Translations under genes and position numbers: made by a program
Assembly: GCA_900766575.1 (NCBI GenBank)
Contig: CAAFVW010000160.1
Location: forward strand, 1-5,615
Length of the DNA: 5,615 nt
Direction of reading: 5' to 3'
From: Lachnospiraceae bacterium
Lineage (GTDB): Bacteria > Bacillota > Clostridia > Lachnospirales > Lachnospiraceae
Shown: positions 1 through 5,612 of the stretch, one piece after another
Layout of the letters: each line of letters begins with the position of its first letter
Position numbering within the stretch: position 1 is the stretch's first letter
The notes under the pieces: generated by a model
What the model was told of the DNA's origin: nothing
The model's input: only the letters and a program-made list of their open reading frames with translations
The model's database searches: none

Positions 1-7
1 TACTCCA

Positions 8-35
8 GATGTATTTAGTATAATATAAATACATC
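8..35. promoter_or_regulatory. Putative pta promoter -10 box inside a perfect inverted repeat
   Basis: A TATAAT hexamer lies at 19-24. It is flanked by an exact 10-bp inverted repeat, GATGTATTTA (8-17) and TAAATACATC (26-35), separated by 8 nt. A matching -35 box would fall at or before the left edge of the window, so the promoter cannot be fully checked. The symmetry around the -10 box resembles an operator for a dimeric repressor, but no regulator can be named. It could also be a hairpin linked to an upstream gene outside the window. Confidence 0.45.
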
Positions 36-83
36 GGTTTGTTAAGATAAAACCAAAACTTTACAGAAGTTATTTGGGAGGAA

Positions 84-98
84 GCGGGTATCCCCCGC
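84..98 (+). promoter_or_regulatory. Small GC hairpin in the pta 5' leader
   Basis: GCGGG (84-88) can pair with CCCGC (94-98) around a 5-nt loop, ending 3 nt before the Shine-Dalgarno sequence of pta. An additional SD-like GGGAGGA at 76-82 lies upstream with no usable start codon behind it. The hairpin could tune ribosome access or protect the mRNA 5' end. This is inferred from structure only. Confidence 0.35.
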
Positions 99-101
99 CG
101 G

Positions 102-108
102 AAAGGAG
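102..108 (+). promoter_or_regulatory. Ribosome binding site that sets the pta start
   Basis: AAAGGAG at 102-108 is 7 nt from the ATG at 116 but only 1 nt from the in-frame ATG at 110. The normal spacing selects 116. The farther upstream in-frame TTG at 74 would add 14 residues coded through the leader hairpin and is not credible. Confidence 0.8.
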
Positions 109-115
109 AATGGAT

Positions 116-1117
116 ATGTCATACATTGACATGATTAAAGAGAGAGCAAGACTCGACAAAAAAACAATTGTATTACCGGAATCTAATGATAAGAGAACAT
201 TACTGGCTGCTGCCCGTATCGTGGAAGAGGGCATTGCGGATATCATTATGATCGGTGATGAAGAGAAGATCATGGATGGTGCGGGCTGGCTGGAAGTCGA
301 CCTGTCCAAGGTAACAGTAGTTAACCCGAAAACAACTCCCAAGTTGGATGACTATGTGAATTTATTATATGAAACCAGAAAAGCAAAGGGAATGACTCCC
401 GAGAAGGCAAGAGAGATTCTGTTGAACGATTATCTGACCTTCGGTATCGTAATGGTTAAGGCAAATGATGCAGACGGTATGGTAGCCGGTGCATGTCACT
501 CTACCGCAGATACTTTAAGACCCGCACTGCAGATTCTGAAAACTGCACCCGGCGTCAAGCTGGTATCCGCATTCTTCGTTATGGATACTGTATTCAAGGA
601 TCTGGGCGAGAACGGTACATTCCTGTTCGCTGACTGTGGTCTGAACCAGGATCCTACTCCCGAAGAACTGGCTGCTATTGCAGATACTTCTTCCAGAAGC
701 TTCAAGTCACTGATCGGACCTAAGCCCGTGATCGCTATGCTGAGCCATTCTACCAAGGGAAGTGCAAAACATGCACTGGTTGACAAGGTTGTAGAAGCTA
801 CCCGTATCGCTCATGAGGAGTATCCTCATCTGACACTGGACGGTGAACTGCAGCTGGATGCAGCTCTGGTTCCCGGCGTAGCTAAGTCCAAGGCTCCCGG
901 AAGCCCTGTAAACGGACATGCCAATGTCCTGATCTTCCCGAATCTGGATGCAGGTAACATCGGTTACAAGCTGGTACAGAGACTGGGCGGTGCAGAAGCT
1001 TACGGCCCTATGTTACAGGGAATTGCAAAGCCTGTTAATGATCTGTCCAGAGGATGTTCCTGGCAGGATATCGTTGGTGTCGTAGCACTGACCGCTGTAC
1101 AGGCACAGCTGGTATAA
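116..1117 (+). CDS. pta: Phosphate acetyltransferase (phosphotransacetylase)
   Basis: This cytoplasmic enzyme interconverts acetyl-CoA plus phosphate with acetyl phosphate plus CoA (EC 2.3.1.8), the first step of acetate formation. The 333-residue product has the length of the short, single-domain Pta family (about 325-335 aa) and lacks the N-terminal DRTGG/P-loop extension of the enterobacterial form. Visible family features are the N-terminal IVLPES at 18-23, the central MVAGACHSTADTLRPAL block at 122-138, and the C-terminal NDLSRGCS segment at 308-315. Ser311, Arg312 and Asp318 fall where the active-site Ser309, Arg310 and Asp316 lie in the Methanosarcina enzyme (family knowledge). The start at 116 is chosen from SD spacing. 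ackA follows after 125 nt on the same strand, the usual pairing. The gene is complete, with no frameshift. Regulation is probably through the promoter/palindrome at the left edge. Confidence 0.96.
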   Translation: MSYIDMIKERARLDKKTIVLPESNDKRTLLAAARIVEEGIADIIMIGDEEKIMDGAGWLEVDLSKVTVVNPKTTPKLDDYVNLLYETRKAKGMTPEKAREILLNDYLTFGIVMVKANDADGMVAGACHSTADTLRPALQILKTAPGVKLVSAFFVMDTVFKDLGENGTFLFADCGLNQDPTPEELAAIADTSSRSFKSLIGPKPVIAMLSHSTKGSAKHALVDKVVEATRIAHEEYPHLTLDGELQLDAALVPGVAKSKAPGSPVNGHANVLIFPNLDAGNIGYKLVQRLGGAEAYGPMLQGIAKPVNDLSRGCSWQDIVGVVALTAVQAQLV

Positions 1118-1139
1118 TCATTATAAGAACTATAAACGT

Positions 1140-1161
1140 GTGCGGGATGTCTGTCCCGCAC
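1140..1161 (+). other. Intercistronic hairpin between pta and ackA
   Basis: GTGCGGGA (1140-1147) and TCCCGCAC (1154-1161) form an exact 8-bp stem with a 6-nt loop, 23 nt after the pta stop. No U-tract follows, so it is not a standard rho-independent terminator. A 3'-end stabiliser or processing site that lets pta and ackA be expressed at different levels is more likely. I see no convincing separate ackA promoter in the rest of the gap; TTGCCC at 1174 with TCATAG at 1198 is too weak to call. Confidence 0.6.
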
Positions 1162-1242
1162 CGTATTCATGTATTGCCCTTACCGGGTGGCATGAGATCA
1201 TAGAACATTAGTCTGACAGATTAAAAAAGAAAGGAATTTACC

Positions 1243-2439
1243 ATGAATATTTTAGTTATTAACTGCGGAAGTTCTTCCCTGAAGTTCCAGCTGATTGATT
1301 CCGAGACCGAGAAATGTATCGCAAAGGGTCTCTGTGAGAGAATCGGTATTGAAGGAAGCCAGATCACATATACCCCGGCCGGTGGTGAGAAAGAGCAGAC
1401 GGTAACCCCTATGCCGGATCATACCGAAGCCATTCGTCTGGTGCTGGAAGCTCTGACCAATGAGAAGACCGGTGTAGTAAAGAGCCTGGATGAAATCGGT
1501 GCTGTAGGACATCGTATCGTACACGGCGGTGAGAAGTTCGCAGCTTCTACCATTATTACTGATGAGGTAATGAAAGCCATCGAAGAGTGTAATGACCTGG
1601 CACCTTTACATAACCCCGCTAACCTGATTGGTATCAATGCCTGCAGGAAGCTGATGCCCACCACTCCCATGGTAGCTGTATTTGATACTGCTTTCCATCA
1701 GACCATGCCTGAGGAAGCTTATATGTATGGTCTTCCTTATGAGTATTATGAGAAATACAAGATCAGACGTTACGGTTTCCACGGAACCAGCCATTCTTAT
1801 GTATCCAGGAAGGCTGCTGAGGTTCTTGGCAAAAAGTACGAAGATCTGAAGATTATCGTTTGCCATCTGGGTAATGGTGCCAGCGTATCCGCTGTAAAGA
1901 ATGGCAAGTGTGTAGATACCTCCATGGGTCTGACCCCGTTGGAAGGTCTGATCATGGGAACCCGTTCCGGTGATATCGATCCTGCTATCATGGAGTTCAT
2001 CGCTCACAAAGAGGGTAAGAATATCGACGAGATCATGACCGTACTGAATAAGAAGTCCGGTGTTTATGGTCTGTCCAACAATCTGTCTTCCGATTTCCGT
2101 GATCTGGAAGATGGTTACAACAAAGGAGACGAGCATTGCATCCGTACCATGAAGACCTACTGTTACCGTGTGGCAAAATACATCGGTTCTTATGTAGCTG
2201 CCATGAACGGAGTAGATGTGATCTGCTTTACCGCAGGTATCGGTGAGAACGCACCTCTGGTTCGTTCCCTGGTATGTGAACATTTAGGCTTCTTGGGAGT
2301 ATCTATCGATGAGGAGGCCAACCATAAGCGCGGCGAGGAAATCGCTATTTCCACTCCCGACAGCAAGACTACTGTTATGGTAATTCCTACGAATGAGGAA
2401 CTTGCTATTGCCAGAGAGACTGTAAGTTTGGTAAAATAG
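1243..2439 (+). CDS. ackA: Acetate kinase
   Basis: This cytoplasmic enzyme converts acetyl phosphate plus ADP to acetate plus ATP (EC 2.7.2.1), the ATP-yielding end of the pathway begun by Pta. The protein is 398 aa, the standard length. Both family signatures are present: NCGSSSLK at 7-14 and the RRYGFHGTSHS block at 175-185. Residues known to be catalytic in the Methanosarcina enzyme appear in register: Asn7, Arg91 (GHRIVHGG), Asp148 (FDTAFH), His180 and Arg241 (GTRSGDID). The glutamate near the C terminus lies in IPTNEE (Glu385). These place it in the ASKHA (acetate/sugar kinase-Hsc70-actin) fold. AAGGA at 1231-1235 sits 7 nt before the ATG. It is probably co-transcribed with pta and is followed by a strong terminator. 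No defects are seen. Confidence 0.98.
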   Translation: MNILVINCGSSSLKFQLIDSETEKCIAKGLCERIGIEGSQITYTPAGGEKEQTVTPMPDHTEAIRLVLEALTNEKTGVVKSLDEIGAVGHRIVHGGEKFAASTIITDEVMKAIEECNDLAPLHNPANLIGINACRKLMPTTPMVAVFDTAFHQTMPEEAYMYGLPYEYYEKYKIRRYGFHGTSHSYVSRKAAEVLGKKYEDLKIIVCHLGNGASVSAVKNGKCVDTSMGLTPLEGLIMGTRSGDIDPAIMEFIAHKEGKNIDEIMTVLNKKSGVYGLSNNLSSDFRDLEDGYNKGDEHCIRTMKTYCYRVAKYIGSYVAAMNGVDVICFTAGIGENAPLVRSLVCEHLGFLGVSIDEEANHKRGEEIAISTPDSKTTVMVIPTNEELAIARETVSLVK

Positions 2440-2463
2440 GTTCGACGGAACCTAAAGAATGAG

Positions 2464-2505
2464 AACACCCATCAACCGGAGGCTCCGATTGATGGGTGTT
2501 TTGTT
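2464..2505 (+). terminator. Rho-independent terminator after ackA
   Basis: AACACCCATCAA (2464-2475) pairs exactly with TTGATGGGTGTT (2489-2500), a 12-bp stem. The 13-nt loop can itself form a short CGG/CCG stem. A T-rich run (TTTTGTT) follows directly. A smaller 6-bp hairpin (AGGTTC/GAACCT, 2438-2453) precedes it at the ackA stop codon. Together these form the 3' end of the pta-ackA transcript. Confidence 0.88.
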
Positions 2506-2523
2506 GCGGTAACGAATCAGCAG

Positions 2524-2529
2524 AGGGAG
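2524..2529 (+). promoter_or_regulatory. Ribosome binding site that sets the pfp start
   Basis: AGGGAG at 2524-2529 lies 8 nt before the ATG at 2538 and supports that start over the longer reading that begins within the terminator hairpin. Confidence 0.75.
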
Positions 2530-2537
2530 AGAATAAT

Positions 2538-3767
2538 ATGAAAAAAAATGTGATCGTTGGACAGTCCGGAGGCCCTACAGCGGTAATCAATGCCAGCCTT
2601 GCGGGTGTTTATAAGACGGCAAAGGATATGGGAGCGGATACCATCTACGGTATGCGTTACGGCATTCAGGGCTTGTTGGAGAAAAAGATCGTGGACCTTG
2701 GAGAGAAGATCCGCAATGATATGGATGTGGAACTTTTGAAGAGAACACCGGCATCTTTCCTGGGATCCTGCCGCTATAAGCTTCCGGAAATGGCGGAAGA
2801 TAAAGCTGTTTATGAGAAGATTTTTGCAATTCTGGAAGAACTGGAAATTATGGCATTTTTCTATATCGGCGGCAATGATTCTATGGATACCATCAAAAAG
2901 CTTTCCGATTATGCAGAGACGATTCACAGCCCAATCCGTTTTATCGGTGTCCCGAAGACCATCGACAATGACCTGGAAGGAACGGATCATACTCCCGGTT
3001 ACGGCAGCGCCGCGAAATATATTGCTACGGTTACCAAGGAATTGGTACGTGACGGATTGATTTATGAGATGCAGAGTGTTACAGTCATTGAAATCATGGG
3101 CAGAAATGCCGGATGGCTGACCGGTGCGGCAGTGCTTGCCAAAAGTGAGGATTGCGAAGGCCCGGACATGATTTATCTGCCGGAGGTTCCTTTTGATGTA
3201 GATAAATTCCTTGCAAAAGTGAAGAAACTGGTAAATGAGAAACAGTCTATCGTGATTGCGGTATCGGAGGGAATCAAGACGGCCAACGGCAGATATGTCT
3301 GTGAACTCGCATCCCATTCCGACAAGACGGATTCTTTTGGCCATGTGCAGTTATCGGGAACCGGTAAATATTTATCTGACCTGATTATCGAGAAATTAGG
3401 CTGCAAGTCCAGAGCGATTGAACTGTCGACGTTACAGCGCTGTGCCGGACATCTGACCTCCCGTGTGGATATCACCGAGGCCTATCAGGTAGGAGGAACT
3501 GCGGTAAAGGCCGCTTTTGAAGGAAAGACTGGTCAGATGGTGATCTTAAAGAGAGTATCTCAGGATCCCTATATCTGTACCACCGACCTCTATGATGTGC
3601 ATAAGGTGGCTAATCTGGAGAAAAAGGTTCCCCGTTCCTGGATCAACGAAGAAGGGGATTATGTGACCGCAGATATGAAGAACTATATTGAGCCATTGAT
3701 TCAGGCGGAGCTGACCCCCATCATGATCACGGGACAGCCCAGACACATCATACTTGATGATATGTAA
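2538..3767 (+). CDS. pfp: Pyrophosphate-dependent 6-phosphofructokinase (PPi-PFK)
   Basis: This cytoplasmic glycolytic enzyme phosphorylates fructose 6-phosphate to fructose 1,6-bisphosphate, probably with pyrophosphate as donor (EC 2.7.1.90), a reversible reaction. The product is 409 aa. The PFK fold is shown by GGPT at 11-14, GGNDS at 111-115, PKTIDND at 139-145 and MGRNAGWL at 187-194. Two positions that decide the donor in this superfamily point to PPi: Asp114 where ATP enzymes have Gly (E. coli Gly104), and Lys140 where they have Gly (E. coli Gly124, PGTIDND). The catalytic base is Asp143. Asn113 replaces the Asp of E. coli GGDGS, a change I recall from clostridial PPi-PFKs. The ATG at 2538 is preferred because GAGGGAG ends 8 nt before it. 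An upstream in-frame start at 2496 would lie inside the ackA terminator stem. No promoter fits in the 32 nt between terminator and start. Some ATP use cannot be excluded from sequence alone. Confidence 0.93.
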   Translation: MKKNVIVGQSGGPTAVINASLAGVYKTAKDMGADTIYGMRYGIQGLLEKKIVDLGEKIRNDMDVELLKRTPASFLGSCRYKLPEMAEDKAVYEKIFAILEELEIMAFFYIGGNDSMDTIKKLSDYAETIHSPIRFIGVPKTIDNDLEGTDHTPGYGSAAKYIATVTKELVRDGLIYEMQSVTVIEIMGRNAGWLTGAAVLAKSEDCEGPDMIYLPEVPFDVDKFLAKVKKLVNEKQSIVIAVSEGIKTANGRYVCELASHSDKTDSFGHVQLSGTGKYLSDLIIEKLGCKSRAIELSTLQRCAGHLTSRVDITEAYQVGGTAVKAAFEGKTGQMVILKRVSQDPYICTTDLYDVHKVANLEKKVPRSWINEEGDYVTADMKNYIEPLIQAELTPIMITGQPRHIILDDM

Positions 3768-3791
3768 AGCGATTTTTGCAAAAAAATTAGA

Positions 3792-3826
3792 ATTACTACT
3801 TGACGTTACCACGTTAAAGCAGTAAT
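3792..3826. repeat. Imperfect palindrome overlapping the trp promoter
   Basis: The outer arms ATTACT (3792-3797) and AGTAAT (3821-3826) are exact inverted repeats. The inner arms TTGACGT (3800-3806) and ACGTTAA (3811-3817) match except at one position, around a 4-nt centre. The spacers between outer and inner arms are 2 and 3 nt. The whole structure spans the -35 box and enters the -10 box, the expected position of a repressor operator. No regulator is identifiable, and part of the symmetry may be chance. Confidence 0.4.
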
Positions 3827-3828
3827 AT
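3800..3828 (+). promoter_or_regulatory. Sigma-A-type promoter of the trp leader
   Basis: TTGACG at 3800-3805 and TAATAT at 3823-3828 are separated by exactly 17 nt. Transcription would begin near 3835, just ahead of T-box stem I. This position and the spacing make it the likely promoter of the trp transcript. pfp ends 32 nt upstream of the -35 box with no obvious terminator between them, so read-through from pfp is also possible. Confidence 0.8.
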
Positions 3829-4074
3829 ATTGAAAATTAAATACAGCGGTAAAGAAACCATTGATGTGGAGATAAAAACAGTTCGTGCACTTACAGAGAG
3901 ACCGGATGCTGAGAAAGGTTGGAACGCAGGTTGTTAAATGGACCACGGAGGGCGCAGCCAAAGAAGAATGCACAGATTCAGACTTCGAGTATTCTGCGAC
4001 GTGAGGGCATACGTCAGTTGCCGGGGATATGTTGGTATCCTGTAAGAGCACATAGTACGAGAAGTGTATGTGAA

Positions 4075-4115
4075 TCAAGGTGGCACCGCGGGAAATGTAT
4101 ATGACCCGTCCTTGA
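4075..4115 (+). promoter_or_regulatory. T-box antiterminator
   Basis: Helix A1 is TCAAGG (4075-4080) with CCTTGA (4110-4115). The 7-nt bulge TGGCACC (4081-4087) carries the UGGN that pairs with the tRNA NCCA end. Helix A2 is GCGGG (4088-4092) with CCCGT (4105-4109). Its 3' half is shared with the terminator stem, so the two structures exclude each other. Confidence 0.92.
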
Positions 4116-4148
4116 CAGAAGTAAAATTCTGTCGAGGGCGGTTTTTTT
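4106..4148 (+). terminator. T-box regulatory terminator
   Basis: The arms 4106-4120 and 4127-4141 form a continuous 15-bp stem (two G-U pairs) with loop GTAAAA, followed by seven T residues at 4142-4148. This is the default OFF structure when tRNA-Trp is charged. It looks fully functional. Confidence 0.93.
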
Positions 4149-4195
4149 GTAATCTCTGAAAGATTATAACAGCTTAAAAAAGGAGGAGTACCAAT

Positions 4196-4974
4196 ATGAA
4201 GATCACACCTACATTGGAAGAATGCAAAAACATTGCGGCACAGGGATACTACGGAGTGATTCCGTTAAGCTGTGAACTGTATGCGGACATGACGACACCG
4301 ATCGAAGTATTGCGTATTTAAAAAAAGTCAGTGGTCATGTCTATCTGCTGGAGAGTGTGGAGGCGGACAAACGATGGGGAAGGTATTCCTTCTTAGGATA
4401 TGATCCGCTTTTGGAGATCACCTGTTATAACGGCACCACAACGATAAAATCGGAACTGACCAGCCGGACGGATTCCGGAGATGTCAGACAGATCATCCGG
4501 GAAGTAATGGAAGAAAACAAAAGTCCCAAACTTCCGGGGCTTCCTTCCTTCACAGGAGGCCTGGTAGGATATTTTTCTTATGATTATATTAAATACAGTG
4601 AGCCAACGCTGAAGTTAGATGTAAAGGATGAGGAAGGATTCCAGGATGTGAACCTGATGCTGTTCCATAAGGTCATCGCTTTTGATAATTACAGGCAGAA
4701 GCTGATCTTGATTCTGAATGTCAAGACGGAGGACCTGGAGACGAATTACCACCGGGCGGAACGGGAACTGAGTAGCATGAAGGAACTGTTGTTAAACGGT
4801 GAAAAAGTACAATATACTCCATGCCAGTTAAAAACAGAATTTCAGCCTCTCTTTGATGAAAAGGCATATTGTGAAATGGTGGGGAAGGCCAAACATTATA
4901 TCCGGGAGGGCGATATTTTTCAGGTGGTGTTATCTAACCGACTGGAAGCGGAGATGGAAGGAAGTCTCTTAGAT
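4196..4974 (+). pseudogene. trpE: Anthranilate synthase component I, frameshifted and truncated
   Basis: Intact TrpE joins TrpG to make anthranilate from chorismate and glutamine, the first committed step to tryptophan. Translation begins at ATG 4196 with AGGAGG at 4181-4186 (9-nt spacing) but stops after 41 codons at TAA 4319-4321. The homologous reading continues in the -1 frame from TTA at 4318, so one T is missing in the ATTTAAAAAAAG stretch. With the frame restored, about 260 residues match TrpE. They include LLES (51-54), a motif of the tryptophan feedback site, then GRYSFLGYDPL, the FTGGLVGYFSYD block and the GDIFQVVLSNR start of the chorismate-binding domain. The sequence then leaves TrpE at GSLLD. 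Full-length TrpE is about 490-510 aa, so most of the catalytic domain is absent and the product cannot be active. A sequencing error could explain the frameshift but not the loss of the C-terminal half. Confidence 0.88.
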
Positions 4975-5517
4975 GCCTCCAATTCCTTTAATATTTCTAC
5001 TACGGCATCTTTGGCGATTTCGGCAGCAGGCGTACCGGTAGCCAAGCATGGCAATCGTGCCGCCAGCTCCAAATCCGGTGCTGCGGACTGCCTGGAAGCA
5101 TTGGGAGCCAATATTGCACTGGAACCGGAACAGAGTAAGAAGCTGTTGGAGGAGACTGGTATCTGTTTCCTTTTCGCACAGAAATATCACACCGCCATGA
5201 AATATGTGGGACCCGTCAGAAAAGGACTTGGCATCCGCACTATTTTTAATATCCTGGGACCTCTGGCAAACCCTGCAGGACCGGTATATCAGATCATGGG
5301 TGTCTATGATGAAAGCCTGCTTGCTCCTATGGCGCAGATATTATCCAATCTGGGCGTGAAGCGGGGCATGGTAGTCTATGGACAGGACAGACTGGATGAA
5401 ATCTCAGCCAGCGCTCCGACATCGGTTTGTGAGATCGATAACGGCAGCTTTAAGAATTATGTGATCGCACCGGAAGACTTCGGACTGGAAAGAGGAACTA
5501 AGGAGCATTCCTGTTAA
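4318..5517 (+). CDS. Open TrpE-TrpD fusion frame without a credible start of its own
   Basis: From TTA 4318 to TAA 5515-5517 there are 399 uninterrupted codons joining the TrpE N-terminal half directly to the TrpD middle. The first start-like codon is GTG at 4357, within conserved TrpE sequence (VEADKRWGR). Its GGAGAG is only about 1 nt away, so independent initiation is unlikely. No in-frame ATG occurs until well inside TrpE. If one T were restored near 4318, a 440-residue fusion would be made from ATG 4196. That protein would lack most of the TrpE active site and the TrpD PRPP loop, so no enzymatic role is expected. An automatic gene caller would probably report 4357-5517 as a protein. Confidence 0.6.
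   Translation, partial: LKKVSGHVYLLESVEADKRWGRYSFLGYDPLLEITCYNGTTTIKSELTSRTDSGDVRQIIREVMEENKSPKLPGLPSFTGGLVGYFSYDYIKYSEPTLKLDVKDEEGFQDVNLMLFHKVIAFDNYRQKLILILNVKTEDLETNYHRAERELSSMKELLLNGEKVQYTPCQLKTEFQPLFDEKAYCEMVGKAKHYIREGDIFQVVLSNRLEAEMEGSLLDASNSFNISTTASLAISAAGVPVAKHGNRAASSKSGAADCLEALGANIALEPEQSKKLLEETGICFLFAQKYHTAMKYVGPVRKGLGIRTIFNILGPLANPAGPVYQIMGVYDESLLAPMAQILSNLGVKRGMVVYGQDRLDEISASAPTSVCEIDNGSFKNYVIAPEDFGLERGTKEHSC
4975..5517 (+). pseudogene. trpD: Anthranilate phosphoribosyltransferase, internal fragment
   Basis: Intact TrpD transfers phosphoribose from PRPP to anthranilate, the second step of tryptophan synthesis. About 180 residues match the family: SFNISTTAS, VAKHGNRAASSKSGAAD, the HTAMKYV segment (usual HPAMKxV), RTIFNILGPLANPAG, GVKRGMVVYGQD and the metal-site LDEIS. 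The fragment starts just after the position of the GTGGDG loop that binds PRPP, so the N-terminal helical region (about 80 aa) and that loop are missing. It stops at GTKEHSC, where homologues continue for roughly another 65-75 residues (usual total about 335-345). The fragment is in frame with the preceding trpE remnant. Despite strong conservation of what remains, it should be inactive. Confidence 0.88.
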
Positions 5518-5546
5518 GTAACAAATGACGGGTTTGCAAAAAAAGA

Positions 5547-5612
5547 GTGTCCCACTTAGAATAATGATTGTTAACTTGCCGGTTAATAAAAATCATTGTT
5601 CAGAGGAGACAC
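5547..5612. repeat. Nested inverted repeats at the right edge, possible mobile-element end
   Basis: Four nested pairs are visible: GTGTC (5547-5551) with GACAC (5608-5612), GAA (5559-5561) with TTC (5599-5601), AATGATT (5563-5569) with AATCATT (5591-5597), and TTAAC (5571-5575) with GTTAA (5582-5586). Seven A residues lie at 5538-5544, so on the minus strand the structure ends in a T-run and could act as a terminator for a gene beyond the window. Its position right after the abrupt end of trpD homology also suits an insertion-sequence end. I do not recognise a specific element family. Confidence 0.4.

Larger units (their letters stand above)
3836..4148 (+). promoter_or_regulatory. T-box riboswitch leader, tryptophan-specific (UGG specifier)
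   Basis: The nascent RNA binds uncharged tRNA. The specifier loop reads the anticodon and the T-box bulge pairs with the free acceptor end, which stops terminator formation and allows transcription of downstream genes. Stem I holds ACAGAGAG (3893-3900), a GCTGAGAAA apical motif (3908-3916) and an internal loop with AAATGGA (3936-3942) on its 3' side. That loop is closed below by GTGG/CCAC (3866-3869 with 3943-3946) and above by AACAG/TTGTT (3877-3881 with 3931-3935). The specifier is therefore TGG at 3939-3941, meaning Trp, followed by the usual purine. Further hairpins GACGT/ACGTC (around 4000-4015) and GGATA/TATCC (around 4025-4040) lie in the linker region. The conserved T-box AAGGTGGCACCGCGG is at 4078-4092. 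The first downstream gene is trpE, which agrees with a Trp specifier. The exact 5' end is inferred from the promoter. Confidence 0.94.

Noticed and set aside
74..115. Extended N terminus for Pta from TTG 74
   Set aside because: The extra residues are encoded by the leader hairpin and Shine-Dalgarno sequence, and homologues start near MSYIDMI.
1174..1203. TTGCCC/TCATAG as an ackA promoter
   Set aside because: Both boxes are poor matches and the spacer is 18 nt. Co-transcription with pta is more likely.
1606..2283. Minus-strand open frame of 225 codons antisense to ackA
   Set aside because: Fully covered by conserved acetate kinase coding sequence; no independent support.
2496..2537. Extended N terminus for PPi-PFK from 2496
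   Set aside because: It would begin within the terminator stem; the ATG at 2538 has a proper ribosome site and starts at the family N terminus.
2517..3344. Minus-strand open frame of 275 codons antisense to pfp
   Set aside because: It lies wholly within a well-recognised gene, has no ribosome site of note and no recognisable protein features. It reflects codon bias of pfp.
3773..3788. TTTTTGCAAAAA palindrome after pfp as a terminator
   Set aside because: It is an AT-rich self-complementary run with no usable loop and no GC stem, so it would not terminate well.
3919..4104. Plus-strand 61-codon open frame upstream of trpE
   Set aside because: It overlaps T-box stem I, the linker hairpins and the conserved T-box sequence. 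The base pairing explains this region, and no good ribosome site precedes it.
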